A stretch of 6,221 nucleotides of DNA, from positions 1-6,221 of the forward strand of contig JAJZKG010000032.1 in assembly GCA_021809565.1 (NCBI GenBank), written 5' to 3'. The notes under the pieces were generated by a model. It was not told where the DNA came from, searched no databases, and was given only the letters and a program-made list of their open reading frames with translations. This DNA comes from a bacterium (GTDB taxonomy: Bacteria > Patescibacteria > Dojkabacteria > JAKAPS01 > JAJZLI01). The position numbers and the translations under genes were made by a program. Of this stretch, positions 1 to 5,580 are shown one piece after another (the stretch's first letter is position 1; every line of letters starts with the position of its first letter).

Positions 1-187
1 GAATCTTTAAATTGCATCTTCATCTGATTCAATTCTATTTGATTCACACCACTATTACTACCTTGGGTGCTATTACTATTAGTCTTAATATTTATTTGAG
101 TGCAATCTTGTATTGGCCAACACGTATATTTGATAAATACTATAAGATCATATATACTATAGTTACTTAATTTTTATTGATTAATAT
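1..187. other. Ambiguous left edge: two antisense open frames and the promoter of the next gene
   Basis: No gene can be called with confidence here. On the minus strand a frame stays open from about 173 to the window edge. It encodes a Ser/Asn/Gln-rich stretch (KTNSNSTQGSNSG) and then VNQIELNQMKMQFKD, which looks like the start of a helix. In that frame the only conventional starts are GTG at 47-45 and ATGs at 23 and 17, and no clear promoter fits them. On the plus strand the codon-aligned antisense frame is open from position 3 to TAA at 168-170. It encodes a hydrophobic stretch (TTLGAITISLNIYLSAILYW) that could be the last membrane helix of a gene entering from the left. Hydrophobic and Ser/Asn-rich frames are natural mirror images, so at most one is real. 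About 26 of 33 minus-strand codons in 3-101 start with a purine, which slightly favours that strand. Confidence 0.3.
150..165 (+). promoter_or_regulatory. Putative TATA-type promoter of the 188-595 gene
   Basis: The sequence catatatactatagtt lies about 25-38 bases before the ATG at 188, the right place for an archaeal TATA box serving a leaderless or short-leader transcript. No ribosome-binding motif precedes the ATG. The region is AT-rich, so the exact box is uncertain. The 11-mer tactatagtta (155-165) recurs at 652-662 ahead of the next gene. Confidence 0.4.
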
Positions 188-595
188 ATGGATAATCCTG
201 AACAGGAAAGTTCTTTTCAAGCTCAACAACCAGTAGATGGTGTTAATACAAGAATAGATGAACAGAGAAATGTACATAGGTCACATATTGCAGTAGATGT
301 AGAAGGTAACACACATAGATTTTCTACTAAAACCAGTGTACAAGGGATTGTAGAAGAAACGCATACAATAATAGATGCACATGATGGTGTAAAACAGTCT
401 TATACTAAAACGGATGCACATGGACATGTGTTGATAGAATCATATACTGAAAGAGACCCAGAGGGAAAAACATTAATGGGTTTATATACTAGGAGAAGCC
501 CGCAAGGAGAAATATTAGTGGCATCACATACTGAAATAGACCCAAGTGGAAAGGTAAAAAAGACATTTAGACCTCGTGATAAAGAGCATAGCTAG
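188..595 (+). CDS. Small protein of degenerate 13-14-residue repeats, function unknown
   Basis: This 135-residue protein has no signal peptide, membrane segment or cysteine, and I do not recognise its family. After a short polar Gln/Glu-rich head (1-18) nearly all of it is a tandem repeat. Units can be set at about 19-33, 34-46, 47-59, 60-72, 73-86, 87-100, 101-114 and 115-127. The rough consensus is T-x-x-D-x-x-G, then five or six mostly alternating polar and hydrophobic residues ending in Y or H. The D-x-x-G centre suggests a turn between two short strands, so a small beta-hairpin or beta-solenoid sheet is a reasonable inference. At DNA level 440-466 and 524-550 match at 22 of 27 bases and lie 84 bases (two units) apart, so the copies grew by duplication. 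The ATG at 188 follows a TATA-like element and has no Shine-Dalgarno motif. The next gene, 122 bases downstream on the same strand, also encodes a repeat-bearing protein. Confidence 0.8.
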   Translation: MDNPEQESSFQAQQPVDGVNTRIDEQRNVHRSHIAVDVEGNTHRFSTKTSVQGIVEETHTIIDAHDGVKQSYTKTDAHGHVLIESYTERDPEGKTLMGLYTRRSPQGEILVASHTEIDPSGKVKKTFRPRDKEHS

Positions 596-717
596 TGTAA
601 ATATTTTTGTGTTGTTTAATATCTTGAAATTTTCCAAATTCCTAGTTGAAGTACTATAGTTAATTGTAATAAAGATAAAAACTGGACTTTTTATTATAAA
701 GATATTATTATCATTAC
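596..717 (+). promoter_or_regulatory. Intergenic region with T-rich tail and TATA box for the 718-1257 gene
   Basis: The start of the gap contains T-runs (602-608 and on) that could end the upstream transcript in the usual archaeal way. The end holds tttttattataaa at 688-700, centred about 24 bases before the ATG at 718. This is the best TATA-like match in the window and points to a leaderless transcript. A repeat of tactatagtta sits at 652-662. No RNA gene or further open frame was seen. Confidence 0.5.
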
Positions 718-1257
718 ATGAACCCAAATATACCAAATATGTATCCACCAACAAACCAGCAGAACCAAGGTCCACAGAACCAAGGTCCACAGAACCAAGG
801 TCCACAGAACCAAGGTCCACAGAACCAAGGTCCACAGAACCAAGGTCCACAGAACCAAGGTCCACAGAACCAGGGTTCGCAGAACCAAGGTTATCTGGGA
901 CAGCAAAATCAGGGAGCTGAAGATCCTATATTATCAGTAAATATGTCTGTTAGAACAATGACAATATTAAGACCTATTTCTCCTATACAATATAATATTC
1001 AGGCTAGATCAATTGAAAAAGTGATTCTACATTTACATGGAATCACGAAAAGTATTGAAGTTATAGGTGTAAAAACTATTGATCAGGTCAATATTGAACA
1101 AGGAATATTTTTTGGAAGAGTCAGAATAATACATATGGATAAAAGTGAAATCAGAATAGAACAAATATCAAAATCAAATGCAATGAAGGTGAAAACATTC
1201 TTTGAACAGGTTGTTGAGTTCCAAAGGAAAAATGTTGTCAATGTTACAGGAGATTAG
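718..1257 (+). CDS. QNQGP-repeat protein with C-terminal PH-like domain
   Basis: The protein has 179 residues in two parts. Residues 1-14 are Asn/Pro-rich. Residues 15-49 are seven exact QNQGP units, followed by QNQGS (50-54), QNQGY (55-59) and QNQGA (63-67), forming a flexible polar tail with no charged residues. Residues 68-179 look folded: successive beta-type segments, including VILHLHG, SIEVIGV, VNIEQGIFFGRVRII and EIRIEQI, end in a helix at about 151-171. That order, with the V-N-I-E-Q-G then G-R-V-R-I pattern, resembles small prokaryotic PH-like domains (bPH/DUF304 type); this is a judgement by eye. Such domains are usually adaptors at membranes or in protein complexes, but no membrane helix is present here. 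The start is supported by the TATA box at 688-700 and the lack of another in-frame ATG before the repeat. The gene converges on the HD phosphohydrolase gene with only 10 bases between stop codons. Confidence 0.8.
   Translation: MNPNIPNMYPPTNQQNQGPQNQGPQNQGPQNQGPQNQGPQNQGPQNQGPQNQGSQNQGYLGQQNQGAEDPILSVNMSVRTMTILRPISPIQYNIQARSIEKVILHLHGITKSIEVIGVKTIDQVNIEQGIFFGRVRIIHMDKSEIRIEQISKSNAMKVKTFFEQVVEFQRKNVVNVTGD
761..895 (+). repeat. 15-bp tandem repeat array (in-frame minisatellite)
   Basis: The unit agaaccaaggtccac occurs seven times without a mismatch at 761-865. It is followed by a diverged copy at 866-880 (agaaccagggttcgc) and a partial one at 881-890. The unit is a multiple of three, so gain or loss of copies keeps the reading frame and only changes the length of the QNQGP tail. 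Identical synonymous codons across seven copies indicate recent expansion by slippage or unequal exchange. The array also opens long spurious frames on the opposite strand. Confidence 0.97.
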
Positions 1258-1263
1258 TTTTCT

Positions 1264-1275
1264 TTGACTAGTCAA
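1264..1275. repeat. 12-bp perfect palindrome at a convergent gene boundary
   Basis: The sequence ttgactagtcaa is its own reverse complement. It begins seven bases after the TAG of the plus-strand PH-like gene and contains the TAG stop (1270-1268) of the minus-strand HD gene. It could be a protein-binding site or help end transcription from both sides, but it is short, has no loop, and may be chance. Confidence 0.5.
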
Positions 1276-2260
1276 TATTCACATATATCAATTTTTCATA
1301 TTTATTATTATGTATTCTAATATCTTCTTTTAGTTTTGTATTATGATCTAATACATGTTTTATCTTTCCATTATCTAAAAATTTAGCATTCACAACCCTT
1401 ACTTTGGTTTGTATTTTATATTTGTAATTTTTCAAAGATGCTTGTGTTGGTGATACTTTTTTTGGTTTTAAATTTCTATTTAGTTTGTTGAGTAATAATA
1501 TAATTTCAGAATCTGTAGTTTTTTTTATTTTATCATAAACATATTGGTCATATGTTAGTAAGTCACTTTCTTTTATTATAGATAATTTTAAAGATCTTTT
1601 GATAATGTCAGCTAGGATATAGTATGAAGTACGATTTACAATATTATTGTATATCTTTTTATCTAAATTGAGAAAATCTCTACTGTATTCTATTGCTATA
1701 TTTTTATTATCAAATATTATTTCACTGTTATATTTTATAAGATGATTAAAATACTCTTTTGCTTTGTTTTGTTTGTTTAAATATACATATAAACTTCTTA
1801 GAGAATAATCTATTCTATCTGCACAAAGATTAGGTAATGGTTTTTCAAGTAGAGTAAAATTTTTTTCATTTTCTATGTAATCTGTATTAAAATTATATTT
1901 TTTTAATATATTTGGAATATTGGATTTATTTAGATAATCTTTTTTGATGATCTCATGATAACTTTCCTTATTCTCATTTTTTTTATATACAACATCTCCT
2001 ACATGAGAAAATGCTGTATGTGAAATATCATGAAGTAATGCTGCTATTTGTTCATCCAATGACCCACCAAGGTGTCTTATTAAAAGCATGCATCCAAGTG
2101 AGTGATCATATCTTGAAAAATCTTTGTAGGTTTTTAGAATATCTATTGTTCCCCCTTGGGTTATTTTCTTTAATCTTAAAACTTTTGGATCCTTTAGCAG
2201 TTCTAATATAACCTTATTTTCAATTGTGAATTTACCATAAATGGGATCTCTTACTACCAT
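1268..2260 (-). CDS. HD-domain phosphohydrolase, SAMHD1/COG1078-like (putative dNTPase)
   Basis: The 330-residue protein has the N-terminal layout of SAMHD1-type dNTP triphosphohydrolases. It opens with DPIYG (5-9), then RLKKITQGG (29-37), RYDHSLG (50-56), ALLHDISHTAFSH (74-86), YHE (101-103) and ADRIDY (147-152). The expected metal ligands are H53, H77, D78 and D148; H81, H86 and H102 match the conserved active-site histidines. Family members hydrolyse dNTPs to nucleoside plus triphosphate, but some COG1078 proteins have other nucleotide substrates. Where SAMHD1 has Y-x-x-x-D (D319, at the sugar 3'-OH) this protein has Y152-S-L-R-S156, so substrate choice may differ. The C-terminal half (about 160-330) is Lys/Asn/Ile-rich and less recognisable. 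The gene is visibly AT-rich: 1681-1740 has 9 G+C in 60. The start is fixed by the DPIYG motif at residue 5; a box-like taataaaaata lies about 27 bases upstream. The orphan gene upstream on the same strand is 42 bases away. Confidence 0.88.
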   Translation of the reverse strand: MVVRDPIYGKFTIENKVILELLKDPKVLRLKKITQGGTIDILKTYKDFSRYDHSLGCMLLIRHLGGSLDEQIAALLHDISHTAFSHVGDVVYKKNENKESYHEIIKKDYLNKSNIPNILKKYNFNTDYIENEKNFTLLEKPLPNLCADRIDYSLRSLYVYLNKQNKAKEYFNHLIKYNSEIIFDNKNIAIEYSRDFLNLDKKIYNNIVNRTSYYILADIIKRSLKLSIIKESDLLTYDQYVYDKIKKTTDSEIILLLNKLNRNLKPKKVSPTQASLKNYKYKIQTKVRVVNAKFLDNGKIKHVLDHNTKLKEDIRIHNNKYEKLIYVNID

Positions 2261-2280
2261 GAATTGTAGTATAAAGAAAA

Positions 2281-2293
2281 TGTATTTTTATTA
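2281..2293 (-). promoter_or_regulatory. Possible TATA box of the HD phosphohydrolase gene
   Basis: Read on the minus strand, taataaaaataca is centred about 27 bases upstream of the ATG at 2260, the spacing of a leaderless archaeal transcript. It sits in the 42-base gap after the upstream gene, so the HD gene may have its own promoter as well as any read-through. The high AT content makes this weak evidence. Confidence 0.35.
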
Positions 2294-2302
2294 CAATTGG
2301 TT

Positions 2303-2890
2303 TCATGCGTGATATTTAGCAATTGCTCTTTCTAGGATTATTTCTTCTAATTTAGGTATCCCTTTATCTGGATCAATCGTAGGGTTTAGTATTTTCTCTA
2401 GAAGTTGAACCTCTGGAGCTTTTTTATGGTACTTCCTTATATCTACTTCTGTACCATCTATCTCTATTTCTGGAACTCCAAATCTTCTGCCTTCTACCCT
2501 ACCATTCTTTACATCATCAGTTATATTTCTATATTTTAATTTGTCTAATTCCCCTAAATTGAATGTTATTTTATGTAAGTGTGGTTTCCTCTTTATAGTA
2601 TCATCTGAAAACACTATCTCCATTTTTGTATATTTTAAATGATTGGGATCCCTTATATGCCTTTTTTTATAAACATACCCCGTCAATACAACAGATATTC
2701 CATCATTAGATGATGTTCTTGTTAATTGATAACTAAATCTACCTTCCACTTCCGGATCTTCTATGGTTTCTACCTCTGGAGGAACTTTTCTTAGATCTAG
2801 ATAAATATCAAATAAAGATTGATAAATACCTTCTGCAGGATTAGGATCTCTTTCTATAGAATTGTTTATGGATGGATCTTGCTCGTTCAT
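2303..2890 (-). CDS. Uncharacterised 195-residue charged protein
   Basis: I do not recognise this protein. It is soluble-looking, rich in Asp, Glu, Lys and Arg, has no cysteine, and has no signal peptide or membrane segment. The N-terminal 20 residues are polar and probably disordered. A central part (about 50-120) has alternating beta-type segments, including GRFSYQLTRT, ISVVLTGYVYKK, KMEIVF and HKITFNLGEL, and could be a small beta sandwich or barrel. A repeated DP motif appears at ERDPNP, IEDPEVEG and IRDPNH. The C-terminal 35 residues, after a Pro/Asp turn region, contain a likely helix (KLEEIILERAIAKYH). Its stop codon lies 42 bases before the start of the HD phosphohydrolase gene on the same strand, so the two may be cotranscribed and act together. 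The start ATG at 2890 faces the phosphatase gene across a divergent promoter region. Codon use and length support a real gene. Confidence 0.7.
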   Translation of the reverse strand: MNEQDPSINNSIERDPNPAEGIYQSLFDIYLDLRKVPPEVETIEDPEVEGRFSYQLTRTSSNDGISVVLTGYVYKKRHIRDPNHLKYTKMEIVFSDDTIKRKPHLHKITFNLGELDKLKYRNITDDVKNGRVEGRRFGVPEIEIDGTEVDIRKYHKKAPEVQLLEKILNPTIDPDKGIPKLEEIILERAIAKYHA

Positions 2891-2981
2891 AATATTTTTA
2901 ATACAGGTATTATACTAAACCTATAATATATTGTCAAAAACACAAGTTCTCTGTTTTTATTTTTAATCAAAATAATATATT
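2891..2981. promoter_or_regulatory. Divergent promoter region between the orphan and phosphatase genes
   Basis: This 91-bp gap must carry promoters for both genes. For the phosphatase gene, tttttatttttaa at 2954-2966 sits 16-28 bases before the ATG at 2982. For the minus-strand gene, TATA-like candidates are at 2908-2914 and 2921-2930. These two form an inverted repeat: tattata at 2908-2914 and tataata at 2922-2928, with a seven-base spacer. No Shine-Dalgarno motif is seen on either side. Confidence 0.45.
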
Positions 2982-3644
2982 ATGTATATGATGATTGATG
3001 ATAAAACAGCTTTAACAATATATTTAATTAGACATGCTGAGGCTACAAATACTATACATAAAGATATTATATCTGGGAGAACTTATGATGCTGAATTAAC
3101 CAAAAAAGGTATTATGGACAGTGTTTCTCTTGGAGAAAAATTATTGAAGGATAAGGTTTTTTTTAATACTGTTTATTCATCTCCTATAAAGAGAGCACAA
3201 GATACGGCCAATATTGTATCAACAATATTATCTATTAATACTCATGACATTATAAAGACAACATCCTTAGAGGAACTTGATTTTGGAGACTGGGAAGGAA
3301 AATTAGATAAGGATATATATACAAAAGAAGTTCTCCAATCTATTAAAGATCAGGGAGATTCATTTACTCCCCCAAATGGTGAATCAAGATTAATGGTAGA
3401 GCAAAGAGTGTCATCATGGTTTGATAATGAGATTTTCAAAAATACCAAATTTACATCTTCAAAACATACAGTGGCTATATTTACACATAGTTTTGTAATT
3501 AATCTTTTGTTGCACTATATATTGAAATTTGATAACAAAATTGTATATAGAATAGATACAAACACTTCGAGTATAACCGCTATTAATTACTCTAAATTAG
3601 GATGGAGAGTAATGTGTATCAATGATATCAGTCATCTTAACTAA
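2982..3644 (+). CDS. Histidine phosphatase family protein (phosphoglycerate mutase-like fold)
   Basis: This 220-residue protein is a branch-1 histidine phosphatase. Its signature LIRHAEATN places the phospho-accepting H18 after R17. YSSPIKRAQDTA (65-76) supplies the second conserved Arg (R71), LEELDFGDWEG (96-106) supplies the general acid E98, and FTHSF (167-171) supplies the second catalytic His (H169). All core residues are present, so it should be active. Family members include cofactor-dependent phosphoglycerate mutases, cobalamin or nucleoside phosphatases and sugar phosphatases. The FGDWEG form and the short length fit a small-molecule phosphatase (CobC/PhoE/GpmB group) better than a glycolytic mutase, but the substrate cannot be read from the sequence. 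The start is one of three nearby in-frame ATGs (2982, 2988, 2991); 2982 fits the TATA-like box best. The stop overlaps the end of the opposite-strand LLM gene by four bases. Confidence 0.93.
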   Translation: MYMMIDDKTALTIYLIRHAEATNTIHKDIISGRTYDAELTKKGIMDSVSLGEKLLKDKVFFNTVYSSPIKRAQDTANIVSTILSINTHDIIKTTSLEELDFGDWEGKLDKDIYTKEVLQSIKDQGDSFTPPNGESRLMVEQRVSSWFDNEIFKNTKFTSSKHTVAIFTHSFVINLLLHYILKFDNKIVYRIDTNTSSITAINYSKLGWRVMCINDISHLN

Positions 3645-4510
3645 ATAGTTGCTATTTGAGGTATAAATTCTTTACCTATTTTTTCTAATGGTGTAATTTT
3701 TGCAACGTTAGGTACTGTAAAAAATACTTTATCAATACCTAATTTTGATAACTCACTACATTCCTCTATTGATTTTTCAAACCCTTCTTCCGGGTTTATC
3801 CTAATTAATGCAGTTTTTTCTATTTCGTTATAATCTCTACCTACATCTTTACAATGTTGTTTTAGAATATCTAGTTTATATTTTATAGTATCTGTTCCAA
3901 GCATAGAAAATAAATTACATGCATCTGCATACATAGCTACGAATTTTAGGGTCTTTTTTTCTCCTCCCCCACCTATTAATATTCTAGGATGTGGTTTTGT
4001 TAGAACTTGAGGCATATTTAAAGTCTCTTCTAAGGTATAATACTTACCTTTATATGAAGAATCGTTATCACTCCACATTTGTTTTGCAATTTGTAATGTT
4101 TCTTCAAGCCTTTCGAATCTTTCCTTTAAAGGTGGAAATGGAAAACCTAAAGCTATACATTCCTGCTCATTCCATGCAGCACCTATACCCATGAAGGCTC
4201 TACCTTGTGAAAGTACATCTAATGCAGTGATCTGTTTTACTAAGAATGCTGGTTGCCTATATGTAACTCCAGTAACTAGTGTTCCTAGAGATACTTTGTT
4301 TGTACATGCTGCAATAAATCCAAGTGTGGTATATGCTTCCATCATAGGCTGTTTATATGATCCATTATGTTCTATTTGGAAATAATGATCCATTACAGTT
4401 ATAGTTGAAAAACCAACGTCTTCCGCAGTTTTTGCAATTGTTCTAAGATTTGTTGATAAATCTTTATCTTCTCCAAAACTAAATGATGATATATGTAGTG
4501 CTGCTTTCAT
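3641..4510 (-). CDS. LLM-class F420-dependent oxidoreductase (TIGR03560-like)
   Basis: The 289-residue protein has the luciferase-like TIM-barrel fold. Visible landmarks are TITVMDHYFQI (36-46, with the D41-H42 pair near the cofactor), SLGTLVTGVTYRQPAFLVKQ (74-93), LDVLSQGRAFMGIGAAWNEQE (97-117) and KPHPRILIGGGGEKKTL (172-188). This arrangement matches the Rv1855c-type family of putative F420-dependent oxidoreductases, which are usually about 280-310 residues, so it is complete. The family probably passes hydride between reduced F420 (or FMN) and an unknown organic substrate; the substrate is not evident here. It should be cytosolic. It is the last gene of a three-gene leftward row, 58 bases after another LLM gene. 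The intervening AT-rich gap contains aattttctaaaatt (4517-4530), an inverted repeat that may be chance. The two LLM proteins belong to different subfamilies, so they are not a recent tandem duplicate. Confidence 0.9.
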   Translation of the reverse strand: MKAALHISSFSFGEDKDLSTNLRTIAKTAEDVGFSTITVMDHYFQIEHNGSYKQPMMEAYTTLGFIAACTNKVSLGTLVTGVTYRQPAFLVKQITALDVLSQGRAFMGIGAAWNEQECIALGFPFPPLKERFERLEETLQIAKQMWSDNDSSYKGKYYTLEETLNMPQVLTKPHPRILIGGGGEKKTLKFVAMYADACNLFSMLGTDTIKYKLDILKQHCKDVGRDYNEIEKTALIRINPEEGFEKSIEECSELSKLGIDKVFFTVPNVAKITPLEKIGKEFIPQIATI

Positions 4511-4568
4511 TTTTATAATTTTCTAAAATTAATTATTAATATGTTATGTTTTTTATATTAAATTAGTA
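4511..4568 (-). promoter_or_regulatory. AT-rich gap between the two LLM genes, possible internal promoter
   Basis: The 58 bases are almost pure A/T and contain several TATA-like words. One (attaataatt, read on the minus strand, 4540-4531) is centred about 26 bases before the ATG at 4510. An internal leaderless promoter for the downstream LLM gene is possible, but composition alone could produce this. The inverted repeat aattttctaaaatt is at 4517-4530. Confidence 0.3.
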
Positions 4569-5552
4569 TTAAACTTTTTTAAGTTCTGGAACTACTTTAT
4601 CCCCCAACATTTTAATAAGATCAATCTGATTCAGGGAAGTTGTCTGTATAGCTACGTAATTAGCATGCAGTTCCTTTATTAAAGGTTTGTATAAGTCTAT
4701 ATATTGCTCAGAAGATGAGACAATAGAATAGTTATTTAATATTTCATCTATTGATAGATTATCTGCCTCTTTTTCTAACATTTCCGGATCAGATTCTATA
4801 TCTCTTGAAGGTACTCTTAATCCTCTCCAAGCTAATAACGATTTAAATGCATCCTCTTTATTGTGTGCATACACACTCCATTTTGTTGCAAATATAGATT
4901 TAAGTAATTCATTATTAGATTCTGCTTGCTTTTCAGCTGGATTGATAACATTGGTTTTTGTATCTTCTATTTTTTTTACACTTGTTATTATCCCATCAAC
5001 TCTATTTTGTGCAAGTATTGTAGATTTTGGTCCTCCTGCTGCTAGAAAAATTTGAATATCGTGTTTTGGAGGTGAGTATAATTTTGCATTTTTAGTTTTA
5101 TAAAATTTACCGTTGTAGGTTACTTTCTCCCCTTTTAAAAGTTTTTGTATTATATCTATTGCCTCATTTATTCTCTCTGACCTTTCAGTGTAGTTTGGAA
5201 ATTCAAAACCAAGTGGATCTTCATTTATCATTTCTCCGGTTCCAAGACCAAGCATAAATCTTCCATTTGATAATCTATCAATGGTTGCTGCTGCTTGAGC
5301 CACAACAGCTGGGTGATATCTAAATAATGGTGTAATGACTCCTGTAATTATCTTTATTCTTGAAGTTTGTGAAGCTATTGCTCCAAGTGTTGACAGAGCA
5401 AATCCAGAAGCTCCTTTACTAGATACCCAAGGATTAAAATGCTCGGAAACCATGACTCCATCAAAACCATATTTCTCTGCAAGTACTGCATGTTCAACTA
5501 TATCTTCAGGTTGAAACTGTTCATGTCCACAAAAATAAAAAACTTCTGACAT
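4569..5552 (-). CDS. LLM-class F420-dependent oxidoreductase, FGD-like (TIGR03557 group)
   Basis: The 327-residue protein aligns by eye along its whole length with mycobacterial F420-dependent glucose-6-phosphate dehydrogenase (336 residues). Shared blocks are VSEHFNPW (35-42), TPLFRYHPAVVAQAAAT (74-90), FMLGLGTGEMINE (99-111), IFLAAGGPK (168-176) and LEKEADNLSIDEI (259-271). FGD1 residues His40, Trp44 and Glu109 correspond to H38, W42 and E107, so F420 binding and hydride transfer look intact. FGD1 Asp39 is E37 here, as in many non-FGD relatives. The phosphate-binding Arg283 of FGD1 aligns with N274, so glucose 6-phosphate is unlikely to be the substrate. Possible roles are an alcohol, hydroxy-lipid or quinone-type oxidoreductase; none can be chosen. 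It lies 28 bases after the FMN reductase gene and 58 before the second LLM gene, consistent with one transcript. No signal peptide or Tat motif is present, so it should be cytosolic. Confidence 0.92.
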   Translation of the reverse strand: MSEVFYFCGHEQFQPEDIVEHAVLAEKYGFDGVMVSEHFNPWVSSKGASGFALSTLGAIASQTSRIKIITGVITPLFRYHPAVVAQAAATIDRLSNGRFMLGLGTGEMINEDPLGFEFPNYTERSERINEAIDIIQKLLKGEKVTYNGKFYKTKNAKLYSPPKHDIQIFLAAGGPKSTILAQNRVDGIITSVKKIEDTKTNVINPAEKQAESNNELLKSIFATKWSVYAHNKEDAFKSLLAWRGLRVPSRDIESDPEMLEKEADNLSIDEILNNYSIVSSSEQYIDLYKPLIKELHANYVAIQTTSLNQIDLIKMLGDKVVPELKKV

Positions 5553-5580
5553 AATTTAGATTATAAACTATTATAGATAT

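Noticed and set aside
761..895. CRISPR-like array
   Set aside because: The 15-bp units are directly abutting with no spacers and keep a coding frame, so this is a coding minisatellite.
524..906. Two minus-strand open frames rich in repeated units (VDLGS and LVLWT types)
   Set aside because: They are reverse-strand readings of the 15-bp array, which has no stop in those frames. The plus-strand frame has a proper promoter and a folded C-terminal domain.
2011..2211. Plus-strand open frame of 66 codons
   Set aside because: It lies entirely antisense to the conserved HD motif region of the phosphohydrolase gene and shows no independent promoter or recognisable protein.
2891..2981. AT-rich gap as a replication origin
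   Set aside because: There are no origin-recognition-box-like repeats and no cdc6/orc gene nearby. Promoter function explains the AT content.
3991..4385. Two short plus-strand open frames
   Set aside because: Both are antisense to conserved blocks of the LLM oxidoreductase gene and have no recognisable features.
4861..5055. Plus-strand open frame of 64 codons with hydrophobic runs
   Set aside because: It is antisense to the FGD-like gene, whose protein is conserved along this stretch. The hydrophobicity is the usual mirror of a polar sense frame.
3641..5552. The two LLM genes as a recent tandem duplication
   Set aside because: They share only the general fold. Signature blocks and lengths place them in different subfamilies (Rv1855c-like and FGD-like).
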